From Victivallis vadensis (GTDB lineage: Bacteria; Verrucomicrobiota; Lentisphaeria; Victivallales; GWF2-50-93): 20,391 bases of DNA. Every line of letters starts with the position of its first letter. The first letter of the stretch is position 1. Where the stretch lies: NCBI GenBank assembly GCA_020718525.1, contig DYRX01000026.1, positions 3,721 to 24,111 on the forward strand. Direction: 5' to 3'. The notes beneath the pieces are model-generated. The model was not told the DNA's origin and made no database searches. It saw only the letters and a list, made by a program, of their open reading frames with translations. A program made the position numbers and the translations under genes. Below are positions 7,593 through 15,145 of the stretch, piece after piece.

Positions 7593-7747
7593 TTTTATCT
7601 GCCAATTTCATACTTGACATCGAGTCTGTCCATTGCTTCAAGGAAAGCGGCGCAGTGCATGCGTCCTTCGAGCAGGCGTTCCTCTCTCATACGGATCAGA
7701 GAGGACAGGAAGACTCAAGCCTTACGACATTAAAACAGGCGCGCTGA
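7589..7747 (+). CDS. Candidate 52-aa small ORF bridging the LysM gene and phoH
   Basis: An uninterrupted 52-codon frame begins at an ATG overlapping the LysM stop codon as ATGA and ends at a TGA three bases before the phoH ATG. It therefore fills the whole gap between the two genes. The product is soluble-looking, starting MILSANFILDIES and ending TTLKQAR, with one cysteine and no membrane segment; I do not recognise it. Its own ribosome-binding site is weak (GGG three bases before ATG), so it would depend on coupling to LysM translation. phoH also has only a weak AGG, which fits coupling through this frame. Alternatively the gap is an untranslated leader: it holds a TTGACA at 7614-7619 without a good -10, and a hairpin at 7680-7705. 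Coding status is unproven. Confidence 0.35.
   Translation: MILSANFILDIESVHCFKESGAVHASFEQAFLSHTDQRGQEDSSLTTLKQAR
7680..7705 (+). promoter_or_regulatory. Hairpin upstream of phoH
   Basis: TCCTCTCT (7680-7687) and AGAGAGGA (7698-7705) form a perfect 8-bp stem with a 10-base loop. No T-run follows, so it is not a terminator. It may protect the transcript or affect phoH initiation; the role is not shown by sequence. Confidence 0.35.
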
Positions 7748-7750
7748 CCA

Positions 7751-8755
7751 ATGTCCCATCAGTCTGAAGATTCCTTCTTCTTCGACGGAGGCGACGCTCT
7801 GAACGCCGTCTTCGCGGGCTTTCCGCCAGCGAATATCCAGCGCATTGAGAAGGCATTCTCGGTGACATGCGTCTGCAGAGATTTGTGCGTCAAGGTGATC
7901 TCCGACTCTCCCGCATCCCGCAAAAGGGCGTCTGCGTTCATCAGGGAGCTGGTCGAAAGGCATGCCACCAGGCGGGAGCCTATTTCGCCTGAAGACTTCA
8001 GCCAGCTTCTCGGAGCCTTTCAGGAGAACAGGGAAAAGGAGCTTCACGAATTTTTTTCAGAAAGAATCAAGGTCGGAAAAAGAAAGGCAGACATAACGCC
8101 TAGGACCCGGCATCAGTTCGAATATGTGAGAAGCATAAGAACAAAGGACATTGTATTTGGCATTGGTCCGGCAGGCACTGGCAAAACCTATCTAGCGATG
8201 GCGATGGCGGTCTCTGAATTTCTAGCAGGAAGATATTCCCGCATAATCCTCACTCGCCCGGCGAGGGAAGCCGGCGAAAATCTCGGATTCCTTCCGGGAA
8301 AGCTCGAGGAGAAAATACTCCCCTACCTGAGACCTCTCTACGACGCGCTTCATGACATGCTTGACTTTGACGAGGCAAATTCTCTCATGGAGAAGAACAT
8401 CATCGAGCTAGCGCCCCTGGCTTTCATGAGGGGCAGAACCCTCAACCATGCATTCGTCATACTCGACGAGGCGCAAAACGCAAGCTCCGACCAGATGCTC
8501 ATGTTTCTGACCAGGCTCGGATTCGACTCTTGCTGCGTGATAACCGGAGATCCGACTCAGACAGATCTTGCGAAAAACCAGGTCTCGGGTCTCGGCCACG
8601 CAAACAAGATCCTTGCGCAGATACCCGAAATCGCCTTCTGCCATTTCGATTCAGGCGACGTGGTGCGTCACTCGCTCGTCGAAAAAATAATTGACGCATA
8701 TTCCAGGGCGAATGAAAAAAACTCCTCAAAAGGCAGGCAGTCAATTTCTAAATGA
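7751..8755 (+). CDS. phoH: PhoH-like ATPase (YbeZ family)
   Basis: This cytosolic P-loop NTPase belongs to the PhoH/YbeZ family, which acts with YbeY in RNA metabolism and has been linked to 16S rRNA maturation. It is 334 aa, near the usual length. The N-terminal part (to about residue 110) is the variable nucleic-acid-associated region. Walker A is GPAGTGKT at 139-146, Walker B VILDEAQ ends at Gln242, and TGDPTQTDL at 265-273 acts as the sensor motif. RPAREAGENLGFLPGKLEEK is the family signature. The ATG at 7751 is preceded only by a weak AGG, suggesting translation coupled to the upstream frame. Its last four bases overlap the pgpH start (ATGA). The order phoH-pgpH-ybeY is conserved across many bacteria and strongly supports the call. 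Confidence 0.94.
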   Translation: MSHQSEDSFFFDGGDALNAVFAGFPPANIQRIEKAFSVTCVCRDLCVKVISDSPASRKRASAFIRELVERHATRREPISPEDFSQLLGAFQENREKELHEFFSERIKVGKRKADITPRTRHQFEYVRSIRTKDIVFGIGPAGTGKTYLAMAMAVSEFLAGRYSRIILTRPAREAGENLGFLPGKLEEKILPYLRPLYDALHDMLDFDEANSLMEKNIIELAPLAFMRGRTLNHAFVILDEAQNASSDQMLMFLTRLGFDSCCVITGDPTQTDLAKNQVSGLGHANKILAQIPEIAFCHFDSGDVVRHSLVEKIIDAYSRANEKNSSKGRQSISK

Positions 8756-11094
8756 GTCCAACGCTGAAAGACAAGACACCAAACGCGAAGACGGATGGCA
8801 AGTCGCCCGAATCTGGTGGCAATACTGCGAAGGAAAGATCGTCGTTGTTCGTCTTCGTTCTCATTTCCGCATTCCTATGGCTGGCAAGTGTAGCATCCCT
8901 TGTCATACCCCTCTCGCCGCAAAGAGGCGCAGGAGGAATATCTCTGGTTCTCGAGCAAACCGCGCCTGAGACAATCTACGCCGATTTCGATTTTTCCTTT
9001 CTCGACGAAAAAACAACGGAGCAGAGAAAAGCCTATGCCGCCCAGTCGGCGCCAAACGCCTACCATCTCGACGAAGAAAGCATCGAATCCACTCTCAAAA
9101 TCGTCGAAGACTTCCTTGATGAGCTTGTGAAAAAAAAGACTCTCGCGGATTCGGGAGAAGTTTACATGGCGAGAGCCGCCTACAAGGCGTCGGAAGCCGC
9201 AGAAGCCGTCAACGCGAAGTCTGTCCCCATCCTTCTCCTCCTGAAGGAAAGCGACGATAGAAAAAATACATTTTTCAACGAGCTCTCCGGCACTCTTTCC
9301 GCAGGTGTTTTTCGAAGCAAATCTTTTGTCGCACCAGATGCCGAGGCTATTATTTACGATTCCCAAGAAAGGTCTAGAAAAAAGAAGCGCGCCTCGGAAA
9401 TCCCGGACATCCGCGAAGCCGCCGCAAGTGTCGCTGAAGCCGTTTCAAAAGGCTTTTCTCCAGAAAACAGAAATCTGCTCAAGGAGGAGCTTGTCAACAC
9501 TCTTTCAGTCCTAATCGAGTCCAATCTTATTCCAGACGATGAAAAGAGCGAGGAGCTCAGGGAAAATGCCAGAAAAGCTGTAGAGCCTGCCATTCGCACT
9601 TTCAAAAAAGGAGATCCGGTGATCAGAAAAGGTCAGAAGATTGAGGCCGTATCGCTGGATATTTTCAGAACCTATCTGACTGAAAAAGAAGGCTTTTCAG
9701 ATTCGCGCGGATTCATGAAGAAGATTGGCTATCTCTCAGCTCTTTCATTGGCCATGCTTGTCGTAAATTTGATCTATATGCGCCACGTGAATCCAGATAT
9801 AAGCCGGAGCAACAAGCTCCTCGCCATCACCGCGCTTGTAATCTCGTTTGGTATTTTGGTGAACTCGGGAATGCTCAAGCTCCTCGAAGAAACGGGTGGA
9901 CTCTTCAATCTTTCGCCCCTCCTTGCTCCGTCGTTTCTTCCTCTTCCAATGGCGGCTCTGATTCTTTCTCCCATCATCGGACTCCGCATCGCCCTCTATG
10001 CTAGTCTCTATATTTCGATGATAGCGGCTATTCAATTGGATTCGACGCTCTACATTTTGATCAGCGGAATGCTCGCAGGAGCGACATCCGGATTCGCCGT
10101 CCGGCATGCCGCAAACCACCGATCCTATTTTCTAATGGCTCTCGCGTCAAGCCTCGCCGTGATTCCGGCAATGAACATGCTTGGTCTATGGAGCTCGGGA
10201 GCAGCGCCATCAATTATCTGGATTTCCGCAGGCATAAGCGCCGCAAACTGCATCTCGTTTTCGATCATCTCGCTGGCGATGATATTCATCTTCGAGTTCT
10301 TCTTCAGGGTCAGTACCGACATGAGCCTTCTCGTTCTTTGCGACTACAATCATCCTCTCCTCAAGCGTCTTCAGCTCGAAGCTCCAGGCACATATCATCA
10401 CAGCCTCATGGTCGCCACCCTCTCGGATCAGGCCGCCAGAGAAATCGGAGCAAGCCCGATAAGGGCGCGCGCCTGCGCTCTCTTCCATGACATAGGAAAG
10501 CTCCACATGCCGGCATATTTCACGGAAAACAACATGGGAGCGGAGAACAAGCACGATTCGCTCAGTCCGAAGCTCAGCGTCGCAGTGATACAGAATCATG
10601 TCAAGGAAGGGCTCAAGCTCGCTAAAAAATTCAAGCTCCCTGAAATTGTGCGCAAATCTATAGAACAGCATCATGGAAACGACGTTGTAAGCTTCTTCTA
10701 CAGACGCGCTGTCGAGTCCAGAGACGCCCAGTCCGATCAGGTGCTCGAAAGCGACTTCAAATATCCAGGACTGCCTCCGAAGGAAAAAGAGGTTGTGATC
10801 GTCAGCCTCGCGGACGTATGCGAAGCCGCATCCCGCGCAATGGCAAGCTCACCGACTCCGCAAAAAATTTCCGAGCTCATCGGCGAACTCTTCCGCAAGA
10901 AAATGCGCGACGGCCAGCTTGAAAGGGCGGACCTCACTTTCGCCGAGCTTGCAAAGCTCAGGGACTCATTCGTGAAAACCCTTTCACAAATGGCGCACAC
11001 GAGAATAGCATATCCAAAGGAGGAGGAAGACGATGAAGGCGATCTGTTCAAACAGACAGAAAAGCTTTCGGATTCCAAAAACGGACCTTCTTGA
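8752..11094 (+). CDS. pgpH: 7TM-HD membrane phosphodiesterase (PgpH type)
   Basis: This 780-aa protein matches the 7TMR-HD family, whose Listeria member PgpH hydrolyses cyclic di-AMP to pApA. An N-terminal membrane helix lies at about 32-53. An extracytoplasmic 7TMR-HDED-like domain follows to about residue 320, then a cluster of transmembrane helices (about 325-520). The cytoplasmic HD domain starts with HH at 549-550 and has the HDIGK motif at 579-583, with further ligands in NHVKEG and QHHGND. All metal ligands expected of an active HD phosphodiesterase appear present. The start overlaps the phoH stop by ATGA, and the ybeY start lies inside its 3' end. c-di-AMP as substrate is taken from the family; no diadenylate cyclase gene is in the window to confirm it. 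Confidence 0.9.
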   Translation: MSPTLKDKTPNAKTDGKSPESGGNTAKERSSLFVFVLISAFLWLASVASLVIPLSPQRGAGGISLVLEQTAPETIYADFDFSFLDEKTTEQRKAYAAQSAPNAYHLDEESIESTLKIVEDFLDELVKKKTLADSGEVYMARAAYKASEAAEAVNAKSVPILLLLKESDDRKNTFFNELSGTLSAGVFRSKSFVAPDAEAIIYDSQERSRKKKRASEIPDIREAAASVAEAVSKGFSPENRNLLKEELVNTLSVLIESNLIPDDEKSEELRENARKAVEPAIRTFKKGDPVIRKGQKIEAVSLDIFRTYLTEKEGFSDSRGFMKKIGYLSALSLAMLVVNLIYMRHVNPDISRSNKLLAITALVISFGILVNSGMLKLLEETGGLFNLSPLLAPSFLPLPMAALILSPIIGLRIALYASLYISMIAAIQLDSTLYILISGMLAGATSGFAVRHAANHRSYFLMALASSLAVIPAMNMLGLWSSGAAPSIIWISAGISAANCISFSIISLAMIFIFEFFFRVSTDMSLLVLCDYNHPLLKRLQLEAPGTYHHSLMVATLSDQAAREIGASPIRARACALFHDIGKLHMPAYFTENNMGAENKHDSLSPKLSVAVIQNHVKEGLKLAKKFKLPEIVRKSIEQHHGNDVVSFFYRRAVESRDAQSDQVLESDFKYPGLPPKEKEVVIVSLADVCEAASRAMASSPTPQKISELIGELFRKKMRDGQLERADLTFAELAKLRDSFVKTLSQMAHTRIAYPKEEEDDEGDLFKQTEKLSDSKNGPS
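11017..11023 (+). promoter_or_regulatory. Shine-Dalgarno of ybeY inside pgpH
   Basis: AAGGAGG followed by further AGGA bases sits within the pgpH reading frame, nine bases before the ybeY ATG. The Lys/Glu-rich codons near the PgpH C-terminus double as this ribosome-binding site, which fixes the ybeY start at 11033. Confidence 0.75.
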
Positions 11095-11536
11095 ACGCTT
11101 CATCCTAAATGCCGCGAAATTCGCAGGATTGAAGCTGGAGAAGGATCAGGGAGTCTCGATCAACTTCCTCTCCCCGCGGAGCATCCGCGCATTGAACAGA
11201 AAATTTCTCGGACATGACAGGGTGACAGATGTGATTTCATTCCGCTACAGCGAGCTTCCGCCAGGTGGCGCTGAGGATGCCGAAGACACTGCGGTGGAAA
11301 TATTCGTCTGCCCTGCGGAGGCGCGAAGATATGCTGGCTCAGACGACGCATATCCTTCCGAGATAGCGCTTTACATTGTTCATGGGCTTCTTCATGCCGC
11401 AGGAATGGACGACATCTCGCCGGAGGAAGCCGCATTGATGCGCGCCGCCGAAGCCAGGGTACTGCGGGCGCTCTCGTCAGAATTCAACCTAAAGGAGATT
11501 TTTCCGCCGTGCAATTCGAAATTCAAATCTATCTGA
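11033..11536 (+). CDS. ybeY: Endoribonuclease YbeY with Asp as third metal ligand
   Basis: YbeY is a metal-dependent endoribonuclease involved in 16S rRNA 3' maturation and ribosome quality control. The protein has 167 aa. The family signature LNRKFLGHDRVTDVISF is present. The metal site reads HGLLHAAGMDD, giving His117, His121 and, where most YbeY have a third His, Asp127. Asp at this place is still a possible zinc ligand, so activity is not excluded. The start at 11033 follows a strong AAGGAGG and overlaps pgpH by 62 bp. The 3' end overlaps the next gene by 28 bp. Being directly between pgpH and a CorC-type gene, it follows the conserved phoH-ybeY-ybeX-like order. Confidence 0.92.
   Translation: MKAICSNRQKSFRIPKTDLLERFILNAAKFAGLKLEKDQGVSINFLSPRSIRALNRKFLGHDRVTDVISFRYSELPPGGAEDAEDTAVEIFVCPAEARRYAGSDDAYPSEIALYIVHGLLHAAGMDDISPEEAALMRAAEARVLRALSSEFNLKEIFPPCNSKFKSI
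11114..11125 (+). repeat. GCGAAATTCGCA word, copy 3 (12 bases)
   Basis: This copy lacks the first T (C instead) and is otherwise identical. It lies in ybeY and encodes AKFA. Confidence 0.65.
11491..11497 (+). promoter_or_regulatory. Shine-Dalgarno supporting a GTG start
   Basis: AAAGGAG within ybeY precedes the GTG at 11509 by eleven bases. The next in-frame ATG (11553) would delete part of the first membrane helix, so GTG is preferred. Confidence 0.5.
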
Positions 11537-12786
11537 CAACTCTTCTCGTCTTCATGTGGCTGGTTTCCGCATGGACTTCGCTCATCCAGTTCAGCGGCGG
11601 GAAACTGCGCAGGCTTGAATTCAAGAACAAGTCCATCGCCGGGAAAGCCGAGGAATGGATTGAAAACAAGGACGCATATTCGCTTGTCCTTAGATTCCTC
11701 TGCTTCCTCATGGTCGCGCTACTGGGAACCCTCTCATTCTTCATCATCGAAAAAATGCGCCAGAACTGGCCATTCTACCAGACCTCCGCAGTCGCAGGCT
11801 TCGCTACGCTCCTCATAGTCGCATGCGGAGAAATGATAAGCAGAATACTTACGACAAAATTCGAATTCCATCTTCTCTACGCGACAATGCCATTCATCAA
11901 GCTTCTCAGATTCACTCTTCTCGCCCCCCTTGTCATGCTGGTGGAAATGATCCATTCAAAGTTTGAAAAGACCGACTCCGGAGACGACCCAGAGGGTAGA
12001 GTCAGCGCCGAGGACGAAATAATGTCCCTTGTCGAATCCGAACTCGAAGAGGAAAACGGATCTTCCGGTCTCGAAGAGGAGGAAAAGCGCATGATCAAGG
12101 GGATCTTCGACATTGACAAAATGTTCGTGCGCGAAATCATGACGCCCAGAGTGGATCTGGTAGCAATCCCCGCCACAGCTTCCCTCGAAAACGCCCTGAA
12201 GACCTTCATTGACAGTGGCCACAGCAGAATACCTCTCTTCAACGAGAGCGTTGACAACATATGCGGCGTACTTCTGGCGAAGGACTTCCTCGACAAGGAT
12301 AGAATATCCAAATTGTCCCTTCAGGAAATAGCGCACAAGCCAGTCTTCATCCCCGAAACAAAGGCCGTTGACGACCTGCTTGCGGAGCTGAAAAAAACAA
12401 GGAATCACTTCGCCGTTGTGATTGACGAATATGGCGGAACGGCAGGAATCATAACTCTAGAAGACATCATCGAGGAAATCATCGGCGAAGTCCAGGACGA
12501 ATACGACAGCCCCGAAGACAATGCGCCTGAATACAACATCCTAGGCGACGGATCCGCCATTTTCCAGGGCAGAATGCTCATATCCGACGTCAACGAGATA
12601 TTTGACTGCGACATTTCCGAAGATGGAGACGCCGACACCATCGGAGGACTCGTCTGCGCCGAGCTGGGAAGAATTCCCGAAACAGGCGAAGAGCTGACAT
12701 TGAATAATGAGCTCAAGATCACAATATTGAAGGCCGACAAAAGAAAAATCATAAGACTAAGGATAAGCAAGACAGATGTCAAGTAA
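11509..12786 (+). CDS. CBS-domain transporter-associated membrane protein (CNNM/CorC/HlyC family)
   Basis: This 425-aa protein combines an N-terminal DUF21/CNNM-type membrane domain, two CBS domains and a C-terminal CorC_HlyC domain. Related proteins are Mg2+ exporters or regulators, often called hemolysins; YbeX, next to YbeY in E. coli, shares the CBS plus CorC part. Four hydrophobic segments lie near residues 6-27, 58-80, 93-111 and 129-150. The CBS pair covers about 205-328, with the hallmark VIDEYGGTAGIITLEDIIEE at 304-323. The CorC domain covers about 340-420. The start is GTG with an AAAGGAG eleven bases upstream, overlapping ybeY by 28 bp; the 3' end overlaps the DUF502 gene by 11 bp. 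Domain assignment is firm; transported ion is family inference. Confidence 0.9.
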   Translation: MQFEIQIYLTTLLVFMWLVSAWTSLIQFSGGKLRRLEFKNKSIAGKAEEWIENKDAYSLVLRFLCFLMVALLGTLSFFIIEKMRQNWPFYQTSAVAGFATLLIVACGEMISRILTTKFEFHLLYATMPFIKLLRFTLLAPLVMLVEMIHSKFEKTDSGDDPEGRVSAEDEIMSLVESELEEENGSSGLEEEEKRMIKGIFDIDKMFVREIMTPRVDLVAIPATASLENALKTFIDSGHSRIPLFNESVDNICGVLLAKDFLDKDRISKLSLQEIAHKPVFIPETKAVDDLLAELKKTRNHFAVVIDEYGGTAGIITLEDIIEEIIGEVQDEYDSPEDNAPEYNILGDGSAIFQGRMLISDVNEIFDCDISEDGDADTIGGLVCAELGRIPETGEELTLNNELKITILKADKRKIIRLRISKTDVK

Positions 12787-13501
12787 TGACCCAATCGCTT
12801 CCACTGCAGATTCTTTCGAGTCTCTTGACTCGATGATAAAAAACCGGATCATAACCGGACTCCTTCTCCTTTTTCCAGTCTTCATGACCTTGTGGATACT
12901 TGTCTATGTGCTCGATATTCTTACCGGCTGGTCGGTGCGCATCCTTGCACTCTTTCCGTCTCTTGCCCCATATGCCGACACCCTTCTCCTAAACCTACTC
13001 ACCAGGCTCCTGTCTGTACTGCTTCTACTCATTCTGCTCTTTCTCATCGGACACTTTGCGAAATTCGCATTCGCCAGAAAATTCATGTCCTACCTCGAGC
13101 AGATGGCGCTCCAGATTCCCATGTTCAAAACAATCTATCTCACGATCAAGCAGATCATAGAGGCGTTCAGAACCGCGCGTAGCGGAATGTTCAGGCAGGT
13201 CGTCCTGATAGAATACCCGAGAAAGGGCATTTACGCTCTTGCATTCCTCACCAACAATAATTCTCCGGACTGGGAGCCAAACGCAAAAACTGGCAAGGAC
13301 ATGCTCAGCGTCTTCATGCCGACAACGCCGAATCCGACAAGCGGCTTTCTCCTCTTCATCCCCAGGGAGGAATGCATTTTCTTGAATATGGACGTAAGCA
13401 TGGGAATGAAGCTTGTCATAAGTGGCGGAGTGATTTCAGCAAAGTCAGGCGAAACTGTAAATGTCCAAGCAAATCAAAGAGAAATATATCGGAACATCTA
13501 A
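12776..13501 (+). CDS. DUF502 family membrane protein
   Basis: This is a 241-aa membrane protein of the DUF502 family, which has no established biochemical function in bacteria. It has two transmembrane segments, about residues 25-47 and 70-92. The soluble part carries the family signature, PTTPNPTSGFLLFIPREE at about 182-199 followed by MKLVISGGV. The start overlaps the end of the preceding CBS/CorC-type gene by 11 bp, and the next gene begins 14 bp downstream, so it is translated as part of the long block. One copy of the TGCGAAATTCGCA word lies within its second membrane helix region and encodes AKFA. Confidence 0.88.
   Translation: MSSNDPIASTADSFESLDSMIKNRIITGLLLLFPVFMTLWILVYVLDILTGWSVRILALFPSLAPYADTLLLNLLTRLLSVLLLLILLFLIGHFAKFAFARKFMSYLEQMALQIPMFKTIYLTIKQIIEAFRTARSGMFRQVVLIEYPRKGIYALAFLTNNNSPDWEPNAKTGKDMLSVFMPTTPNPTSGFLLFIPREECIFLNMDVSMGMKLVISGGVISAKSGETVNVQANQREIYRNI
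13057..13069 (+). repeat. TGCGAAATTCGCA word, copy 4
   Basis: This is an exact copy in the DUF502 gene, encoding AKFA after a Phe codon ending in T. Confidence 0.7.
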
Positions 13502-13514
13502 GGGAGACGCATAA

Positions 13515-14303
13515 ATGGAAAACAGCAATTTCGAGCTCAAATTGGAACGGCCACTGGCATTTTTCGACCTTGAAACAACCGGAACAAACTATCTCCACGA
13601 CAGGATCGTCGAAATGTCCGTTGTCAAACTCATGCCCGACAACAGCAGGGAAATAAAGACGCGCAGATTCAATCCCGGCAAGCCAATTCCCGCCGAAGCA
13701 AGCGCAATTCATGGAATCTACGACGAGGACGTTAAAAACGAACCCCAATTCAAGGCTGTCTCCTCATCTCTTCTGAGATACCTGGACAACTGCGATCTCG
13801 CAGGCTTCAACATCAATAAATTCGACATCCCGCTTCTTTCCGAAGAGTTCAGAAGGGCCGGACTCGAATTCAAGACGCAGGGAAGGCTGATCATTGACGC
13901 TCAGACAATCTACCACAAGCTCGAGCCAAGGAACCTTTCAGCCGCCTACCGCTTCTACTGCGGCAGGGAGCTCGAAGGCGCACACGGAGCCGAAGCCGAC
14001 ACGCTCGCAGTCGTTGACATACTCGCCAAACAGCTCGAAAAGCATCCCGAACTTCCAAGAAGCGTCAAGGAGCTCGACGAGTTCTGCTCATACAGAGACC
14101 AGAGCTGGATTGACAGCTCCGGAAAATTCAAGTGGTCCGGCGACTCCGTCATTGTTGGATTTGGAAAAAACGACGGGATACCGCTCAAGGAGATTGCAGA
14201 AAAAAATCCGGACTTCCTCAAATGGATGATCAATGCCAGATTTCCTGACGACGCTGTGAAAATCGCAAAGAACGCGCTCCTCGGAATCTTTCCAAAAAAA
14301 TGA
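13515..14303 (+). CDS. DnaQ-like DEDDh 3'-5' exonuclease
   Basis: This 262-aa protein has a DEDDh exonuclease fold like the DNA polymerase III epsilon subunit and RNase T. Exo I is FDLETTG with Asp18 and Glu20, Exo II is GFNINKFDIPLL with Asp104, and Exo III is HGAEADT with His157 and Asp162. All five active-site residues are present, so it should cleave DNA or RNA 3' ends. The C-terminal 60-70 residues (FGKNDGIPLKEIAEKNPDFLKWM) resemble the small domain often fused to such standalone exonucleases. It is too short and too separate from replication genes to call dnaQ. The ATG follows AGGGAG at 13501-13506. The stop overlaps the next gene as ATGA. Confidence 0.88.
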   Translation: MENSNFELKLERPLAFFDLETTGTNYLHDRIVEMSVVKLMPDNSREIKTRRFNPGKPIPAEASAIHGIYDEDVKNEPQFKAVSSSLLRYLDNCDLAGFNINKFDIPLLSEEFRRAGLEFKTQGRLIIDAQTIYHKLEPRNLSAAYRFYCGRELEGAHGAEADTLAVVDILAKQLEKHPELPRSVKELDEFCSYRDQSWIDSSGKFKWSGDSVIVGFGKNDGIPLKEIAEKNPDFLKWMINARFPDDAVKIAKNALLGIFPKK

Positions 14304-15145
14304 AGAGAAACAGTTTAAAACATCTTATAGAACTGCTCAAGGATGAAGATCCCAAGGCTTCCAGCCACGCGATGGCTGAGCTCCTTGCGTCATTGCCGCC
14401 CGACAGCGATCTACTCGCAGAGCTTCAGGAAGACCAGGATCCCGCGCTCAGAAAATCTGCCCACCAGATGCAGGTAGCATCTAGACAGAGGCTTTTTAGA
14501 AAAGAATTTCTCGACAAGGACAGAATCGCCTCATCCGATATCATGAGTCTTCTTACCGACATACACATGATGTGGTTCGACGAAGATAATGTCGCCGATA
14601 TCTCTAAGGACTGGGAAGATCTGCTCCGGGAAGCTTCAGAATTCGAATTTAAAAACCTTTCCGATCTGGCGTCTTTCATGCGCGAATCAGGATTCCGAAC
14701 CCCCTCTGGAGCCGAATTCTACCCCGAAGACTTCTGCTTCGGTTCCGTGCTCAATGAAAAAATCGGAGCGGACTTCATCCTGGCAGTCATCGCCGCCGGC
14801 TTGGCGATGCATCAAGAACATAAGTTCGCCATAGTCAAAACGGATGCCGGATTCGGCGTAATGGACAGACACTCAAGAATATCCATACCATCTGCCGAGT
14901 GGGCTGTCGTCCACGACTGCGACGAATTGAACACAAAGCTATTCGACAAGGAGATGCTTTGCAGAAACTGCATATCCATGCTCTTCGTCGCATCAATCGT
15001 CGGCGACAGCTTCAGATATTCACACATCTTCGGAACAGCACTTTCAGGAAAAGACAGCATCTCCGAGCTGATGCCGCATCCGCTTGGGAAATGCGGCGAA
15101 GAGGATCGCCACAGGAGATCCAATAAAAAATCCGATCCGAAATGA
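14300..15145 (+). CDS. Hypothetical protein, HEAT-like N-terminus and possible SirB1-like domain
   Basis: I do not firmly recognise this 281-aa soluble protein. Residues about 5-60 look like one HEAT-type helical pair (LIELLKDEDPKASSHAMAEL and DQDPALRKSAHQM). The middle part has the layout of the SirB1 (transglutaminase-like) family: an acidic segment, then LASFMRESGFR, a Phe/Tyr-Pro-rich strand, GSVLNEKIGADFILAVIAAGLA, and a strand ending FGVMDRHSR. The usual family landmark PxSL and PGHF motifs are not evident, so this would be a divergent member. A CRNC pair lies near the C-terminus. It starts within the exonuclease stop (ATGA) and overlaps the glycosyltransferase start (ATGA), so expression is coupled to both. 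The role is unknown. Confidence 0.7.
   Translation: MKRNSLKHLIELLKDEDPKASSHAMAELLASLPPDSDLLAELQEDQDPALRKSAHQMQVASRQRLFRKEFLDKDRIASSDIMSLLTDIHMMWFDEDNVADISKDWEDLLREASEFEFKNLSDLASFMRESGFRTPSGAEFYPEDFCFGSVLNEKIGADFILAVIAAGLAMHQEHKFAIVKTDAGFGVMDRHSRISIPSAEWAVVHDCDELNTKLFDKEMLCRNCISMLFVASIVGDSFRYSHIFGTALSGKDSISELMPHPLGKCGEEDRHRRSNKKSDPK

Noticed and set aside
7614..7642. TTGACA as the -35 of a phoH promoter
   Set aside because: At 17-18 bases downstream only TTCAAG or TCAAGG is found, a poor -10; it is kept only as an alternative explanation of the gap.
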